64,000 nt of DNA from Saprospiraceae bacterium (GTDB taxonomy: Bacteria > Bacteroidota > Bacteroidia > Chitinophagales > Saprospiraceae), in contig JANQPA010000120.1 of assembly GCA_028285545.1 (NCBI GenBank), forward strand, positions 62,001 to 126,000, read 5' to 3'. This document shows, one piece after another, positions 53,100 to 62,176 of the stretch (position 1 is its first letter; each line of letters opens with the position of its first letter). The position numbers were made by a program, and so were the translations under genes. A model generated the notes under the pieces. It was not told where the DNA came from. It did not search any database and saw only the letters and a list, made by a program, of their open reading frames with translations.

Positions 53100-54512
53100 T
53101 TACTCATAATCACAAAGTAATAATTGACGGCCTTTGGCCCATTGCCTGATAATCTGTAAATGTTCCTCTAAAGGACAAGTGTTGTCCTCAGCCTGATATT
53201 CGATAATCTCTTTATTGCTAATTTGGATAGAAACCACAGGACTTCCCTCTGGCAGTTTATCCATAATTCTCAAAGACCAGAAATGAGAATCTTTTTTAGT
53301 AGCTTCTTCGTGATAGTTCCATTCGCCAAGACAGTTACTCATTAATTGGCCTTCCTTTTGTAATTCAAATCTGCTGTTCAGGTGTTTGATCTCATAAAAT
53401 TTCCCCTTCTCATCAATAAATGAATAGCAAGATTTAAACCCTTTAGGGATTTGATAATCAGAATTAATATTTTTGTAAATCTTCTTCTGAATAGATCTTA
53501 GAGTCTCTTTTTTTAGAGAAAAATCAGGAAGAATACCCTTACAATTTTCCATAAAACTGAAGTCATACTGCGGAAATGCTTCACCAAATTTAATCCAGCT
53601 AAGCAAATAAGTCATTTCTCCAATTTGATTGGCTGTCATAGGATATTTGTCCTCATCTCTTGCGATAATACCTATAAACTGTTTCCAAAAATCAAGATGA
53701 TCAAAAGAAAAAGCAGAATGATAGATAAAATCCCAATTTTTTGCTCCGCCTTTAGCCAAATAGATGGCTCTCCAATAGGCCTCAAAAACATTGATGTAAA
53801 GCTCTGAAGGAGTATTCATCCAAAGATGGGCTTCCTTCTTACTTGGCTTTATATTCATTGGCCAATAACTTCTAATGTTTTCACCCTTGGCCAGGTGAAA
53901 ATAAAGCTCAAACAAAGCTTTGTTCAATTGAGAGCTTTGAAAATATTTTGCAGCCCCATTTGAAAGATTATATTGGTAGTTCTCCCGGTTCCAGGTAAAC
54001 CAAATTTGTCGAAATATTCCCTGAACCTCATATTTTTCAAATACAAATTGAAGAAGTTTTAAATTATTTTGATACAAATTAATTCGTGGATCTGCTGACC
54101 ATTCTTCAATTCTTCTAATGGCCTTAGTATTATACCTTGGAATAAATACATCTAGAAATAATTTCCCCGCATTTTTATCCTCCACATAAGGAATGAGTTG
54201 GTTTAATAATCTGTCTTCCGCTGCAATTTTTTGAAAATATAGGCTTGAGATCTTACAAAGCTCTCCACTTTTATTTTTTCTGGCCAGGTAATACTTGTAT
54301 ATTTTTTCTTCAAATGTTCTCAATTGGGGATGAGTGAAGTATTTGCGTTTATAACCCCTCCTTGCCATTTCCTTGAATAATTTTTTCTTTTTACGTTTAT
54401 TCAAATTGGCACCTCTTTCTCTACCTTCAAAAGCACTCAGGGCAAGCCCAATCCTGTAAATGATCAGAATGCCAAAGAAGATTAATTTTATTGAGAACCC
54501 TAAGATTGCCAT
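53100..54512 (-). CDS. PcfJ-like protein
   Basis: This 470-residue protein has a C-terminal region (about 375-460) with FELQKEGQLMSNCLGEWNYHEEATKKDSHFW-type sequence, close to the conserved core of PcfJ-domain proteins. The N-terminal part is basic (RKKKKLFKEMARRGYKRKYF), followed by a helical, aromatic-rich middle. PcfJ proteins occur on conjugative plasmids and in phage and plasmid-rich regions; their function is not settled. The ATG at 54512 adds a hydrophobic leader (MAILGFSIKLIFFGILIIY); a start at 54368 (MARRGYKRKYF) would remove it, and the sequence does not decide. No other mobile gene is near. Confidence 0.75.
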   Translation of the reverse strand: MAILGFSIKLIFFGILIIYRIGLALSAFEGRERGANLNKRKKKKLFKEMARRGYKRKYFTHPQLRTFEEKIYKYYLARKNKSGELCKISSLYFQKIAAEDRLLNQLIPYVEDKNAGKLFLDVFIPRYNTKAIRRIEEWSADPRINLYQNNLKLLQFVFEKYEVQGIFRQIWFTWNRENYQYNLSNGAAKYFQSSQLNKALFELYFHLAKGENIRSYWPMNIKPSKKEAHLWMNTPSELYINVFEAYWRAIYLAKGGAKNWDFIYHSAFSFDHLDFWKQFIGIIARDEDKYPMTANQIGEMTYLLSWIKFGEAFPQYDFSFMENCKGILPDFSLKKETLRSIQKKIYKNINSDYQIPKGFKSCYSFIDEKGKFYEIKHLNSRFELQKEGQLMSNCLGEWNYHEEATKKDSHFWSLRIMDKLPEGSPVVSIQISNKEIIEYQAEDNTCPLEEHLQIIRQWAKGRQLLLCDYE

Positions 54513-54813
54513 GAATTTGTAAATATGTTTTTTACACCGTTGTAATTGCTCTTTAAATGGTCACATTAAAAATCCTTTTCAGATAGAGTCTTATCCTCTA
54601 TTGAATTATTGCAAGTGCTATTGGTCAAAACCAATTAGCCTTTAATGCTGATCAACCTTTCTTTTTAATATTATTTAAGCAGTGGTCTTTCGTTTTTCAC
54701 AAGATTTGCCCCCTATTAATTAGAATTGTATACCCTTTGCAAAACTCTAAACTTTCATCATTTTAAATTAGTTCCAAAAGATCCTAATTTATCCTCAGGC
54801 CAGGTCCAGAGGA

Positions 54814-54845
54814 TTGTCACAGTATGGACGAATTATGTATTTTTG
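54814..54845 (+). promoter_or_regulatory. candidate promoter TTG-N21-TATTTTTG
   Basis: TTG at 54814-54816 and TATTTTTG at 54838-54845 fit both Bacteroidota promoter elements with a spacing of 21. The ATG at 54892 lies 46 bases downstream. The preceding gap (54513-54813) holds no gene. Confidence 0.55.
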
Positions 54846-54891
54846 CGATATTAGCGCTTTATGATAGCTTATCTCAAAAACTGATGAACCT

Positions 54892-55653
54892 ATGCTGGTA
54901 GATAATGGGATTTACAAAACCTTGCTGGAAAAGAAGGAAAAAGGCCGGAAACAAATTGCCGTTTTGATTGATCCGGACAAGGTAATTCCCAGTGAATTGA
55001 CGCCTCTTTTGGATTTGGCTATGGAAGCTGGCATAGACTATTTCTTTATTGGAGGTAGTTTACTGGTAAAGGACCAGATTAAGGAATGTATTGAGGAAAT
55101 CAGATCCCATACTGGGATACCAACAATTATTTTTCCGGGAAGTCCCTTACAAATTTGCTCAGAAGCGGATGCCATTCTTTTTCTTTCTTTGATTTCTGGC
55201 AGAAATGCTGAATTACTTATTGGTCAACATGTTGTTGCAGCTCCTTACCTGAGAGAGAGCGACCTTGAAGTTATTGCTACCGGGTATATGTTGGTAGATG
55301 GAGGAAAAGCTACTACTGCTTCTTATATGAGTGGTACTCTGCCCATTCCTTCTGACAAACCTGACATAGCGGCCTGCACTGCTTATGCGGGTGCTTTGCT
55401 TGGATTAAAAATGATTTATCTGGATGGAGGCAGTGGGGCTCAAAACCCTGTACCTGCTAGCATGATTTCTGCAGTTCGAAAGGCGGTGGATTTACCTCTC
55501 ATTGTAGGCGGTGGAATTCGGACGCCGAGACAAGCGGGTCAGGCAGTCCAGGCAGGTGCTGATCTTATCGTAATTGGGAACATTTTGGAAAAGGATCCAA
55601 AATTGGTGCTGGAAATGAGTGCTTCTTTAAAATCGAGACTGACAGATGCCTAG
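54892..55653 (+). CDS. geranylgeranylglyceryl/heptaprenylglyceryl phosphate synthase family (PcrB/GGGPS)
   Basis: This TIM-barrel prenyltransferase has 253 residues. The Mg-binding IDPDK is at 26-30. IGGSLLV (53-59), YLDGGSGAQNPVP (176-188) and the phosphate-binding GGGIRTP (206-212) and VIGN (227-230) are also present. The family joins a polyprenyl diphosphate to glycerol 1-phosphate, the entry step of archaeal ether lipids. Bacteroidota carry group II members whose cellular role is not well established. No glycerol-1-phosphate dehydrogenase (araM/egsA) is seen here. It has a good candidate promoter of its own. The gene start MLVDNGIYKTLLEK is typical of the group. Confidence 0.9.
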   Translation: MLVDNGIYKTLLEKKEKGRKQIAVLIDPDKVIPSELTPLLDLAMEAGIDYFFIGGSLLVKDQIKECIEEIRSHTGIPTIIFPGSPLQICSEADAILFLSLISGRNAELLIGQHVVAAPYLRESDLEVIATGYMLVDGGKATTASYMSGTLPIPSDKPDIAACTAYAGALLGLKMIYLDGGSGAQNPVPASMISAVRKAVDLPLIVGGGIRTPRQAGQAVQAGADLIVIGNILEKDPKLVLEMSASLKSRLTDA

Positions 55654-55749
55654 GTGTTGAACTAATTTTCTTTTTAATTAGTTAAAAATCTGAATAGAAA
55701 TGAAGCCCAAGTAAAGGGTGAAAAAATAATAGAAAGAAAACCAATCATA

Positions 55750-56700
55750 TTGAATCAAGGAATAGTAATAAAATCCACTGGAAGCTGGTATACTGTAAAA
55801 TTAGAGGACGGGACGATTGCTTCTTGTAGAATTGTAGGGCGATTTAGGTTAGATGGGCATAAACTCACCAATCCAGTTGCTGTTGGAGATTTCGTCAAGG
55901 TATTATTGGAAGCTGATGGTATAACCGGGTCAATTGTAGAAATTCTGGAACGGACCAATTATGTAGTTCGGCAATCCCCCAGGAAAAAACATGATTTGCA
56001 TTTGCTGGCAAGTAATATTGACCAGGCTATGCTCATTATGACCATAACACAGCCTAAGTTAAAACAAGGATTTATTGACCGTTTTCTTTTAATGACCGAA
56101 CCTTATAATATTCCTGCCATAATCGTATTTAACAAAGCTGATGTTTATAATGAGGACGATCTGTATGTATTTGAGGTACTGAAAGCGATTTATGAAGATA
56201 TCGGATATCAGGTCCATCTGGTGTCAGCCCTTAAGGAAGAAGGGCTTGAAAATCTAAGAAAGGTATTAAAAGACAAAACGACTTTAATTAGCGGCCAATC
56301 CGGAGTAGGAAAGTCGACATTGGTTAATGGCCTGGACCCTAAATTCAAATTAAAAACACAGGAATTATCGGATTATACTGGTAAGGGGCAGCATACCACC
56401 ACCTTTGCGGAAATGTTCGACCTGGATTTTGGAGGAGCAATTATTGATACACCAGGAATAAAAACTCTTTCCTTTAATAATTTGGAACCTATTGATGTAG
56501 CTCATAATTTTAGGGAATTCTTTGAGCTTTCAGAAGCCTGCAAGTTTGGCGGAAATTGCCTGCATAGGGATGAGCCTAAATGTGCTGTTAAGGAAGCCAT
56601 AGAAAAAGGAGGAATTAGTGAACTCAGATATTTTAACTACCTGACACTTCTGGAAGAGATCGAAGAGCAGAATTATTGGGAACGCAATAAAAAGATGTAA
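55750..56700 (+). CDS. rsgA: ribosome small subunit-dependent GTPase A, with a TTG start codon
   Basis: This 316-residue circularly permuted GTPase has an N-terminal OB-fold (1-70, IVIKSTGSWYTVK). The permuted order shows NKAD (128-131), GQSGVGKST (182-190) and DTPG (233-236). A zinc site follows with Cys264, Cys270, His272 and Cys278 in the C-x5-C-x-H-x5-C spacing. The start codon is TTG: no in-frame ATG exists before the OB-fold, and the upstream frame has no other start. RsgA is a late 30S assembly factor. The gene is followed directly by a 55-codon frame for a membrane peptide. Confidence 0.95.
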   Translation: MNQGIVIKSTGSWYTVKLEDGTIASCRIVGRFRLDGHKLTNPVAVGDFVKVLLEADGITGSIVEILERTNYVVRQSPRKKHDLHLLASNIDQAMLIMTITQPKLKQGFIDRFLLMTEPYNIPAIIVFNKADVYNEDDLYVFEVLKAIYEDIGYQVHLVSALKEEGLENLRKVLKDKTTLISGQSGVGKSTLVNGLDPKFKLKTQELSDYTGKGQHTTTFAEMFDLDFGGAIIDTPGIKTLSFNNLEPIDVAHNFREFFELSEACKFGGNCLHRDEPKCAVKEAIEKGGISELRYFNYLTLLEEIEEQNYWERNKKM

Positions 56701-56709
56701 TTTTAATTT

Positions 56710-56877
56710 ATGGGGTATCAAAGTCGAAAAATTAAATATAAAAGTCGTAGAGAAAAGTATAAACAAACGACTCGCAATATCCGCCTGATTGCCATTTTTG
56801 GGAGTATAGGACTAGTGGTGTGGATCATTAAAGAGAGACATGAAATTTGGGCCTGGCTAAAAACTTTTTTTTATTAG
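56710..56877 (+). CDS. small basic membrane peptide, 55 aa, after rsgA
   Basis: An ATG at 56710, ten bases after the rsgA stop, opens 55 codons ending with TAG at 56875-56877. The N-terminal half is strongly basic (MGYQSRKIKYKSRREKYKQT) and the C-terminal half has one hydrophobic helix (about 24-40, LIAIFGSIGLVVWII) and an aromatic end. Spacing and strand suggest cotranscription with rsgA. The positive charge could reach RNA or the ribosome while the helix holds it at the membrane. Its function is unknown. A hairpin follows. Confidence 0.65.
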   Translation: MGYQSRKIKYKSRREKYKQTTRNIRLIAIFGSIGLVVWIIKERHEIWAWLKTFFY

Positions 56878-56913
56878 GAATGAATGTTGGCAAGAGCCAA
56901 CATTCATTCCTAA
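56874..56913. terminator. 18-bp perfect hairpin between rsgA unit and bamA
   Basis: TTAGGAATGAATGTTGGC (56874-56891) is the exact complement of 56896-56913 with an AAGA loop. No T-tract follows on either side, but its position between convergent units fits a transcription or mRNA end. Confidence 0.6.
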
Positions 56914-56921
56914 TAACTCAT

Positions 56922-59450
56922 CTATTCTGGTTCAAATCCAAGAATAATATTGAAGTCACCTAAGTCACTTAGGTTATTTCCACGCTTATCAAATCCAATA
57001 CCATAATCAAATCCAAGGGTTCCAAACATAGGTAGAAATACTCTTAAACCCATTCCCACGGATCTTTTCAGGTCAAATGGATTGAAGTCTCTCAAAGATC
57101 TCCAGGCGTTTCCTCCCTGTGCGAAAGCAAGAACATAAATGGAAGAACTAGGATTTAAAGAGAGGGGATAGCGTAGTTCCAGGGTAAATTTATCAAAAGC
57201 AGGAGTAGCAGACTGAACCCCAGTTTGATCAATATTTGCTTCCAGGTCAGCAACTTCATATCCTCTTAATGAAATAATATCTACACCGGCAAATCCAAAT
57301 TGCTGGTTATTGATACCATCACCACCTAGCTGGAAGCGCTCAAACGGAGAGGTCCCAATATCGCGATTGTAAAAACCTAACAATCCAATTTTAGCTTGTG
57401 CTTTTAAGACGAGTTTTCCAGCAATGGGAGTATACCACTCAGCATCAAAACGCCATTTGTGATATTCCAGCCATCGGAACCTTTCCTCAACAGGATCCTC
57501 GGAATAGTCTCTATTATTGAAAAGAGAATAAGGAGGCGTAAACTGAACCGAAAGAGAGATAGTCGACCCATTTCTTGGGAATATCGGATCACTAACCGTT
57601 GAACGGGCAATAGTCTGCTTGATACTAAAGTTGTTGTAACTTCCAGTCGAAACGACCCCACCTTCATCCGTTCGGAATAGACCTTGCAACCAGTTATTCA
57701 GAGACAAGGTTTGAATGTTAATGGCCGTACTGGATACAAAGTTGTCATCCGGCCATTTCAAACGAGTACCTAAACTTAAGGAACCCTGAATGATGTTGAA
57801 AGTCTGGTATGAGGAAGTATTTCTGGTACCAAAAGCAAACCTGTTATAGAACCCGGCTATGGTAAAAGAATTAGGTTTCTTACCACCTAACCAAGGTTCG
57901 GTAAATGAAACATTATAGGATTGATAGAAGTCTCCATTGGTCTGGGCGCGAAGCGACAGGCGCTGACCATCACCCATCGGCAGTGGACGCCAAGCTTCCT
58001 TATTGAAAATATTTCTTAATGAGAAATTATTAAAAGATACTCCAAGCGTACCAATAACTCGACGGTTTCCTCCCCAACCAGCGGACAGTTCCAACTGATC
58101 TGAAGGCTTTTCTTCTACTGCATATTCAATGTCAACTGTTCCTCTTTGTGGATTAACAGGGGTGTTGATATTTAGATTTTCAGGGTTAAAATACCCTAAA
58201 GCCACCAACTCACGTTGGGAGCGTATGATATCTGAGCGGCTAAATTTTTCTCCAGGAAGAGTTCTTAACTCACGTCTTGCAACGTGCTCATGAGTTCGGT
58301 CGTTACCAGCAATAATAACTTTATCGATGGTGGCTTGTGGCCCTTCAAATATTCTAAGCTCCAAATCAATGGAATCTTCTACTATGGCTACTTCAACAGG
58401 GTCAACCTGGAAAAAAAGATATCCATTATCCAGATAAAGTGAACTGACATCACGGCCATCCTGGCTAAACCTTAGGCGAGTTTCTAATAATTCCTGATTA
58501 TATACATCGCCACGTTCAATACCCAAAACATCGCTAAGGGTTTGGCCATCATAAATGGAATTACCTTTCCAGGCGATATTTCTAAAGAAGTACCTGTTGC
58601 CCTCGTCAATTTCTAAATTCAATCTAAGTAAGCCCTTTTCATCTCTCCAAACGCTATCTCCAATAACACGGGCATCTCGGAAACCAATATTATTATAGAA
58701 AGTAACCAGGGATTGTTTATCTGTTTCGTATTCTGTTTGGATAAATTTTGAGGAACCAAATAATCGTCCTTTTTTCTTAGTGTTTTCAAGCTGTTTTTGA
58801 AGCTTCTTTTCTTTTACATTATCGTTACCTGTAAAGGATATATTTCTGATTTTGATCCTTTCACCTCGATCTACATTAAACTCAAGCCTTACTGAATTGA
58901 CTCTGGATGAATCTGGAAACTCCTGAACTGTTGCTTGTGCATCAAGATAGCCTTTACCAATAAAATATTCTTCGATGGCTTCCTGGGCATTTACTTTTAC
59001 ATTATCAGTGACGATCCCCCCTTTTAGCAGATAACGATCTACCTCCTCATTTAAGTTATCATGCAAAGATTTTTTCACTCCCGTATAGGAATATCTGGAA
59101 AGTCTTGGACGTTCTTCCACCAATACCTCTAAAAAGATGACATCGCCAATAGTTTTTTCCTGTCTTACCTGTACATCCGTAAATAAACGAAGACGCCACA
59201 GAGCTTTTATGGCTTTTGGAACAGAATTACCTGGTATCCTAATTTTATCTCCTACCTTGAGTCCAGAAATACTAATGATAGCGTTTTCATCACTGTAGTT
59301 GTTTCCGAGGACTTTAATACCTCCAATCTCAAATTCTTTTTTGCTGGAATAGTCAAACAAAGGAATGGTATCTGCATCTTGTCCAAAGGTGGGATTGAAA
59401 GTACCTATTGTCAACCCAAGAAGAGTAAGCAGGACGAGTCGGTTAAGCAT
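56922..59450 (-). CDS. bamA: BamA-like outer-membrane assembly factor
   Basis: The protein has 842 residues from the ATG at 59450 (MLNRLVLLTLLGLTIG; a further ATG at 59477 adds nine residues). A signal peptide is followed by five POTRA-like repeats (about 40-430, with FEIGGIKVLGNNYSDENAI, VNVRIK-type strands, RNISFTGNDNVKEKKLQKQL). A C-terminal Omp85/surface antigen barrel follows (GWGGNRRVIGTLGVSFNNFS, SLRGYEVADLEANI, LGFDYGIGFD). BamA inserts outer-membrane barrels such as the two receptors in this window. It follows uppS on the same strand, the order seen in many Bacteroidota. Confidence 0.95.
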   Translation of the reverse strand: MLNRLVLLTLLGLTIGTFNPTFGQDADTIPLFDYSSKKEFEIGGIKVLGNNYSDENAIISISGLKVGDKIRIPGNSVPKAIKALWRLRLFTDVQVRQEKTIGDVIFLEVLVEERPRLSRYSYTGVKKSLHDNLNEEVDRYLLKGGIVTDNVKVNAQEAIEEYFIGKGYLDAQATVQEFPDSSRVNSVRLEFNVDRGERIKIRNISFTGNDNVKEKKLQKQLENTKKKGRLFGSSKFIQTEYETDKQSLVTFYNNIGFRDARVIGDSVWRDEKGLLRLNLEIDEGNRYFFRNIAWKGNSIYDGQTLSDVLGIERGDVYNQELLETRLRFSQDGRDVSSLYLDNGYLFFQVDPVEVAIVEDSIDLELRIFEGPQATIDKVIIAGNDRTHEHVARRELRTLPGEKFSRSDIIRSQRELVALGYFNPENLNINTPVNPQRGTVDIEYAVEEKPSDQLELSAGWGGNRRVIGTLGVSFNNFSLRNIFNKEAWRPLPMGDGQRLSLRAQTNGDFYQSYNVSFTEPWLGGKKPNSFTIAGFYNRFAFGTRNTSSYQTFNIIQGSLSLGTRLKWPDDNFVSSTAINIQTLSLNNWLQGLFRTDEGGVVSTGSYNNFSIKQTIARSTVSDPIFPRNGSTISLSVQFTPPYSLFNNRDYSEDPVEERFRWLEYHKWRFDAEWYTPIAGKLVLKAQAKIGLLGFYNRDIGTSPFERFQLGGDGINNQQFGFAGVDIISLRGYEVADLEANIDQTGVQSATPAFDKFTLELRYPLSLNPSSSIYVLAFAQGGNAWRSLRDFNPFDLKRSVGMGLRVFLPMFGTLGFDYGIGFDKRGNNLSDLGDFNIILGFEPE

Positions 59451-59660
59451 AGTATAGTTCAATAGTTCGGATCTCATTTTTCAGTTCTGTTTGCTCCCGG
59501 AACATGTGATCAAATAAAAAGATTTATCTGAATGCTACCTAATGTGGAGCTTTATATTGATATTTTAATATGGTCATTCTCAATGAAGAACGGGCAAAGA
59601 TAATCATGTTCTTGGATAATGATAACATAACGATCTTCATAAAGTGTATTTGGTTGTACG

Positions 59661-60404
59661 TTATGGTACTAATTGTTCACTAATCTTTCCAAAACGTCGC
59701 TCCCGTTGCTGATAATCAACTATCGCTTCATAGAGCTGTTGCTTTCGGAAATCTGGCCAGAAGGTAGGGGTGAAATACAATTCAGCATATGCCAATTGCC
59801 ATAGTAAAAAATTACTCAATCTGGCTTCGCCGCTGGTACGGATGAGTAATTCCGGATCAGGAATATTTCCAGTGCTAAGGGCTTGAGCAAAAACCTGGTC
59901 ATTTATATCAGTTTCATTTATTAGACCTTCTTTGCATGCCTTAGCAATTTTTTGGGTAGCCTGAACGATGTCCCATTTGGCACTGTAATTCAGAGCCAGG
60001 ATAAGCGTCATTCTTTTATTATTCTTAGTGCGCTCTATACCTGCCAGCAAGGCTTTGTGGGTAGGGCGAGGAAGTTTGTTGATATTTCCAATGGCTTGAA
60101 GCTTTATGTCATTTTTCATTAAGGTATTAACTTCCTTGTGAAGGGTCTCTACAAGGAGTTTCATTAAGGTATCAACCTCTAACCGAGGACGATTCCAGTT
60201 TTCCGTTGAAAAAGCATATAAGGTAAGAAAATCAATCCCCAATTCTGCTGCTGCTTCGGTGGTTTCTCGAACAGCCTTCACACCGTTTCTGTGGCCAAAA
60301 ACTCTTGGTTTGCCATGTTTTTTTGCCCATCTTCCATTACCATCCATGATTATGGCTATATGGCGCGGTAATTTTTCAGGCTTAATCTGTAACTTTAAAT
60401 CCAT
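59661..60404 (-). CDS. uppS: isoprenyl transferase (undecaprenyl diphosphate synthase)
   Basis: This 247-residue cis-prenyltransferase has the Mg-binding Asp21 in IIMDGNGRWAK and the family segments GHRNGVKAVR, YAFSTENWNRP, LNYSAKWDI and RTSGEARLSNFLLWQLAYAE. It makes the C55 carrier lipid used by peptidoglycan and surface polysaccharide synthesis. It precedes bamA by 210 bases on the same strand. The polysaccharide genes starting at 60751 need its product. Confidence 0.95.
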   Translation of the reverse strand: MDLKLQIKPEKLPRHIAIIMDGNGRWAKKHGKPRVFGHRNGVKAVRETTEAAAELGIDFLTLYAFSTENWNRPRLEVDTLMKLLVETLHKEVNTLMKNDIKLQAIGNINKLPRPTHKALLAGIERTKNNKRMTLILALNYSAKWDIVQATQKIAKACKEGLINETDINDQVFAQALSTGNIPDPELLIRTSGEARLSNFLLWQLAYAELYFTPTFWPDFRKQQLYEAIVDYQQRERRFGKISEQLVP

Positions 60405-60699
60405 TATGCCCCCGTCATTTCATCGGTGAAAAGCCAGTATTGGCTATTTCCAAAAGATACAATCCTGATCTTTTCAATTATTAAAGATAGATATCTATTG
60501 GTCCTATTCAGAAATTAATTCTTTTTTCCTTAGCGAATAGGAAATTGCTGCAAAATTAACAAAAGAATAAGTAATATGCCTACTTGTTAGGCTTTTATTC
60601 AATAAGCAATGAGTATACTGTTCTTATAATTTTTGGCCTGAGGGAAAATAAAAAGGCTTTATTCAGACTTATTAAAAGGAGTAGTTTTTAAGTTTAGAT

Positions 60700-60707
60700 T
60701 AAATTTG
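60700..60707 (+). promoter_or_regulatory. candidate -7 element TAAATTTG
   Basis: It matches TAnnTTTG and lies 43 bases before the ATG of the glycosyltransferase gene. No TTG at the usual distance. The rest of the gap 60405-60750 holds nothing recognisable. Confidence 0.4.
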
Positions 60708-60750
60708 TACGCCCACTTACTCAATTTTTGTATTTAAAAAAAGCTGCCAT

Positions 60751-61815
60751 ATGTTTGTGATTATAGCAAGTTTTGTAACGGCATTTACTTTGACATATTT
60801 TACGATTCCTTCTATTATCAATATCGCTAAGGAAAAACATCTTTTTGATGAGCCGGGTGAGCGAAGCTCACACACTGAAAAAACACCATCTTTAGGTGGT
60901 ATTGCTATTTTTGCAGGAGCTATTTTTTCCATTGTTTTATGGACACCTTTCCAGGAATTTGGGAATCTACAGTATATATTATGCTCTTTTATAATCATTT
61001 TTCTCATAGGTGCTAAAGATGATATTTCACCTATTTCTCCCTCTAAAAAAATTATTGGCCAGATTTTGGCAGCCTCCATATTGGTTTTTAAATCAGATAT
61101 TGAACTCACTGGACTTTATGGGTTTTTAGGTATTGAAGAGGAATTGGGGCGTATTACCTACATTTTATTGTCTTTATTTACCATTTTGGTCATCATCAAT
61201 GCCTTTAATTTAATAGATGGTATAAATGGTTTGGCAGGGAGTATTGGTGCTTTGATTGCTGGAGTTTTAGGAAGTTGGTTTTATATGGTGGGACAAATTG
61301 AGTTGGCTGTGGTTGCTTTTACCATTACAGGCTCTGTACTGGCCTTTCTAAGATATAATTTTACCCCCGCCAGGATATTTATGGGAGATACAGGCTCTCT
61401 TTTGGTGGGAATTGTTTCTTCAATATTAATTATCAAATTTATTGATTCCAATTATCATTTGCCAGACGATAATATGTACAAGTTTAAGGCCGTACCTGCG
61501 GTAGCTGTGGGTATTATGATTTTACCTTTATTTGATACTATGAGAGTGTTTATTACTCGCTTGATAAGGGGTTATTCGCCGTTTAAACCTGACCGCCGCC
61601 ATATTCACCATTTACTTATTGATTATGGTATGACCCATATGCAGGCCACTGCAGCGCTGGTTTTGGTAAACGTGATTTTTATTACATTAGTATTTTCAAG
61701 TCATGAGCTTGTAGAAATGCATATGCTCCTTATTTTCATCTTGTTGCTTGCATCGGTTTTGACCTTATGGCTGACCTTAGCTCTCAGGAAAGTCAGGCAA
61801 AAAAATAATCTCTAA
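60751..61815 (+). CDS. polyprenyl-phosphate sugar-1-phosphate transferase (WecA/MraY-like)
   Basis: This 354-residue membrane protein has about ten helices. The family motifs are present in order: GAKDDISP (87-94), NAFNLIDGINGLAG (150-163), RIFMGDTGSLLVG and the HIHH motif in DRRHIHHLL. It moves a sugar 1-phosphate from UDP-sugar to the C55 carrier made by UppS, the first membrane step of a surface polysaccharide. The sugar (GlcNAc in WecA) is not determined here. The gene for a fluoride channel starts one base after its stop. Confidence 0.92.
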   Translation: MFVIIASFVTAFTLTYFTIPSIINIAKEKHLFDEPGERSSHTEKTPSLGGIAIFAGAIFSIVLWTPFQEFGNLQYILCSFIIIFLIGAKDDISPISPSKKIIGQILAASILVFKSDIELTGLYGFLGIEEELGRITYILLSLFTILVIINAFNLIDGINGLAGSIGALIAGVLGSWFYMVGQIELAVVAFTITGSVLAFLRYNFTPARIFMGDTGSLLVGIVSSILIIKFIDSNYHLPDDNMYKFKAVPAVAVGIMILPLFDTMRVFITRLIRGYSPFKPDRRHIHHLLIDYGMTHMQATAALVLVNVIFITLVFSSHELVEMHMLLIFILLLASVLTLWLTLALRKVRQKNNL

Positions 61816-61816
61816 A

Positions 61817-62176
61817 ATGTATCAACTTTTATGGGTCTTTCTGGGAGGAGGATTGGGTAGTATCTGCCGCTTTTTAACTGGCGAATTATTAAAATCGCAA
61901 AGCCTTTTTTTCCCTTGGGGAACCCTTACTGCAAATGCCATTAGCTGTATTATTTTGGGTGTTCTGATGGCCTATCATGTCAAAAGCCCAATGGAAGGGA
62001 CTTATCGCTTATTTTTAATGACTGGATTCTGTGGGGGCTTTAGCACCTTTTCTACCTTTTCAGGAGAAATATTTGTTTTATTCCAGGACGGCAAGCTGAA
62101 TATTGCCTTTGCATATTTGGCAACAAGCTTATTCATTGGTTTGTTAGGAATCTTTTTGGGCTTTCGCTTGATTTGA
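61817..62176 (+). CDS. crcB: CrcB/Fluc fluoride channel
   Basis: This 119-residue protein has four helices and the two family signatures: WGTLTANAISCIILG (34-48), with Asn40, and MTGFCGGFSTFSTFSGE (68-84), where the Phe and Thr line the fluoride path. Fluc channels work as antiparallel dimers and let fluoride out of the cell. The gene starts one base after the glycosyltransferase stop, so it depends on that transcript. No fluoride riboswitch is visible upstream. Its 3' end overlaps the opposite gene by 33 bases. Confidence 0.93.
   Translation: MYQLLWVFLGGGLGSICRFLTGELLKSQSLFFPWGTLTANAISCIILGVLMAYHVKSPMEGTYRLFLMTGFCGGFSTFSTFSGEIFVLFQDGKLNIAFAYLATSLFIGLLGIFLGFRLI

Noticed and set aside
60717-61109. 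130-codon minus-strand frame
   Set aside because: Antisense to the start of the WecA-like gene, whose family motifs are clear on the plus strand.
61770-61816. Fluoride riboswitch before crcB
   Set aside because: crcB starts one base after the preceding stop, so there is no leader in which a riboswitch could fold.
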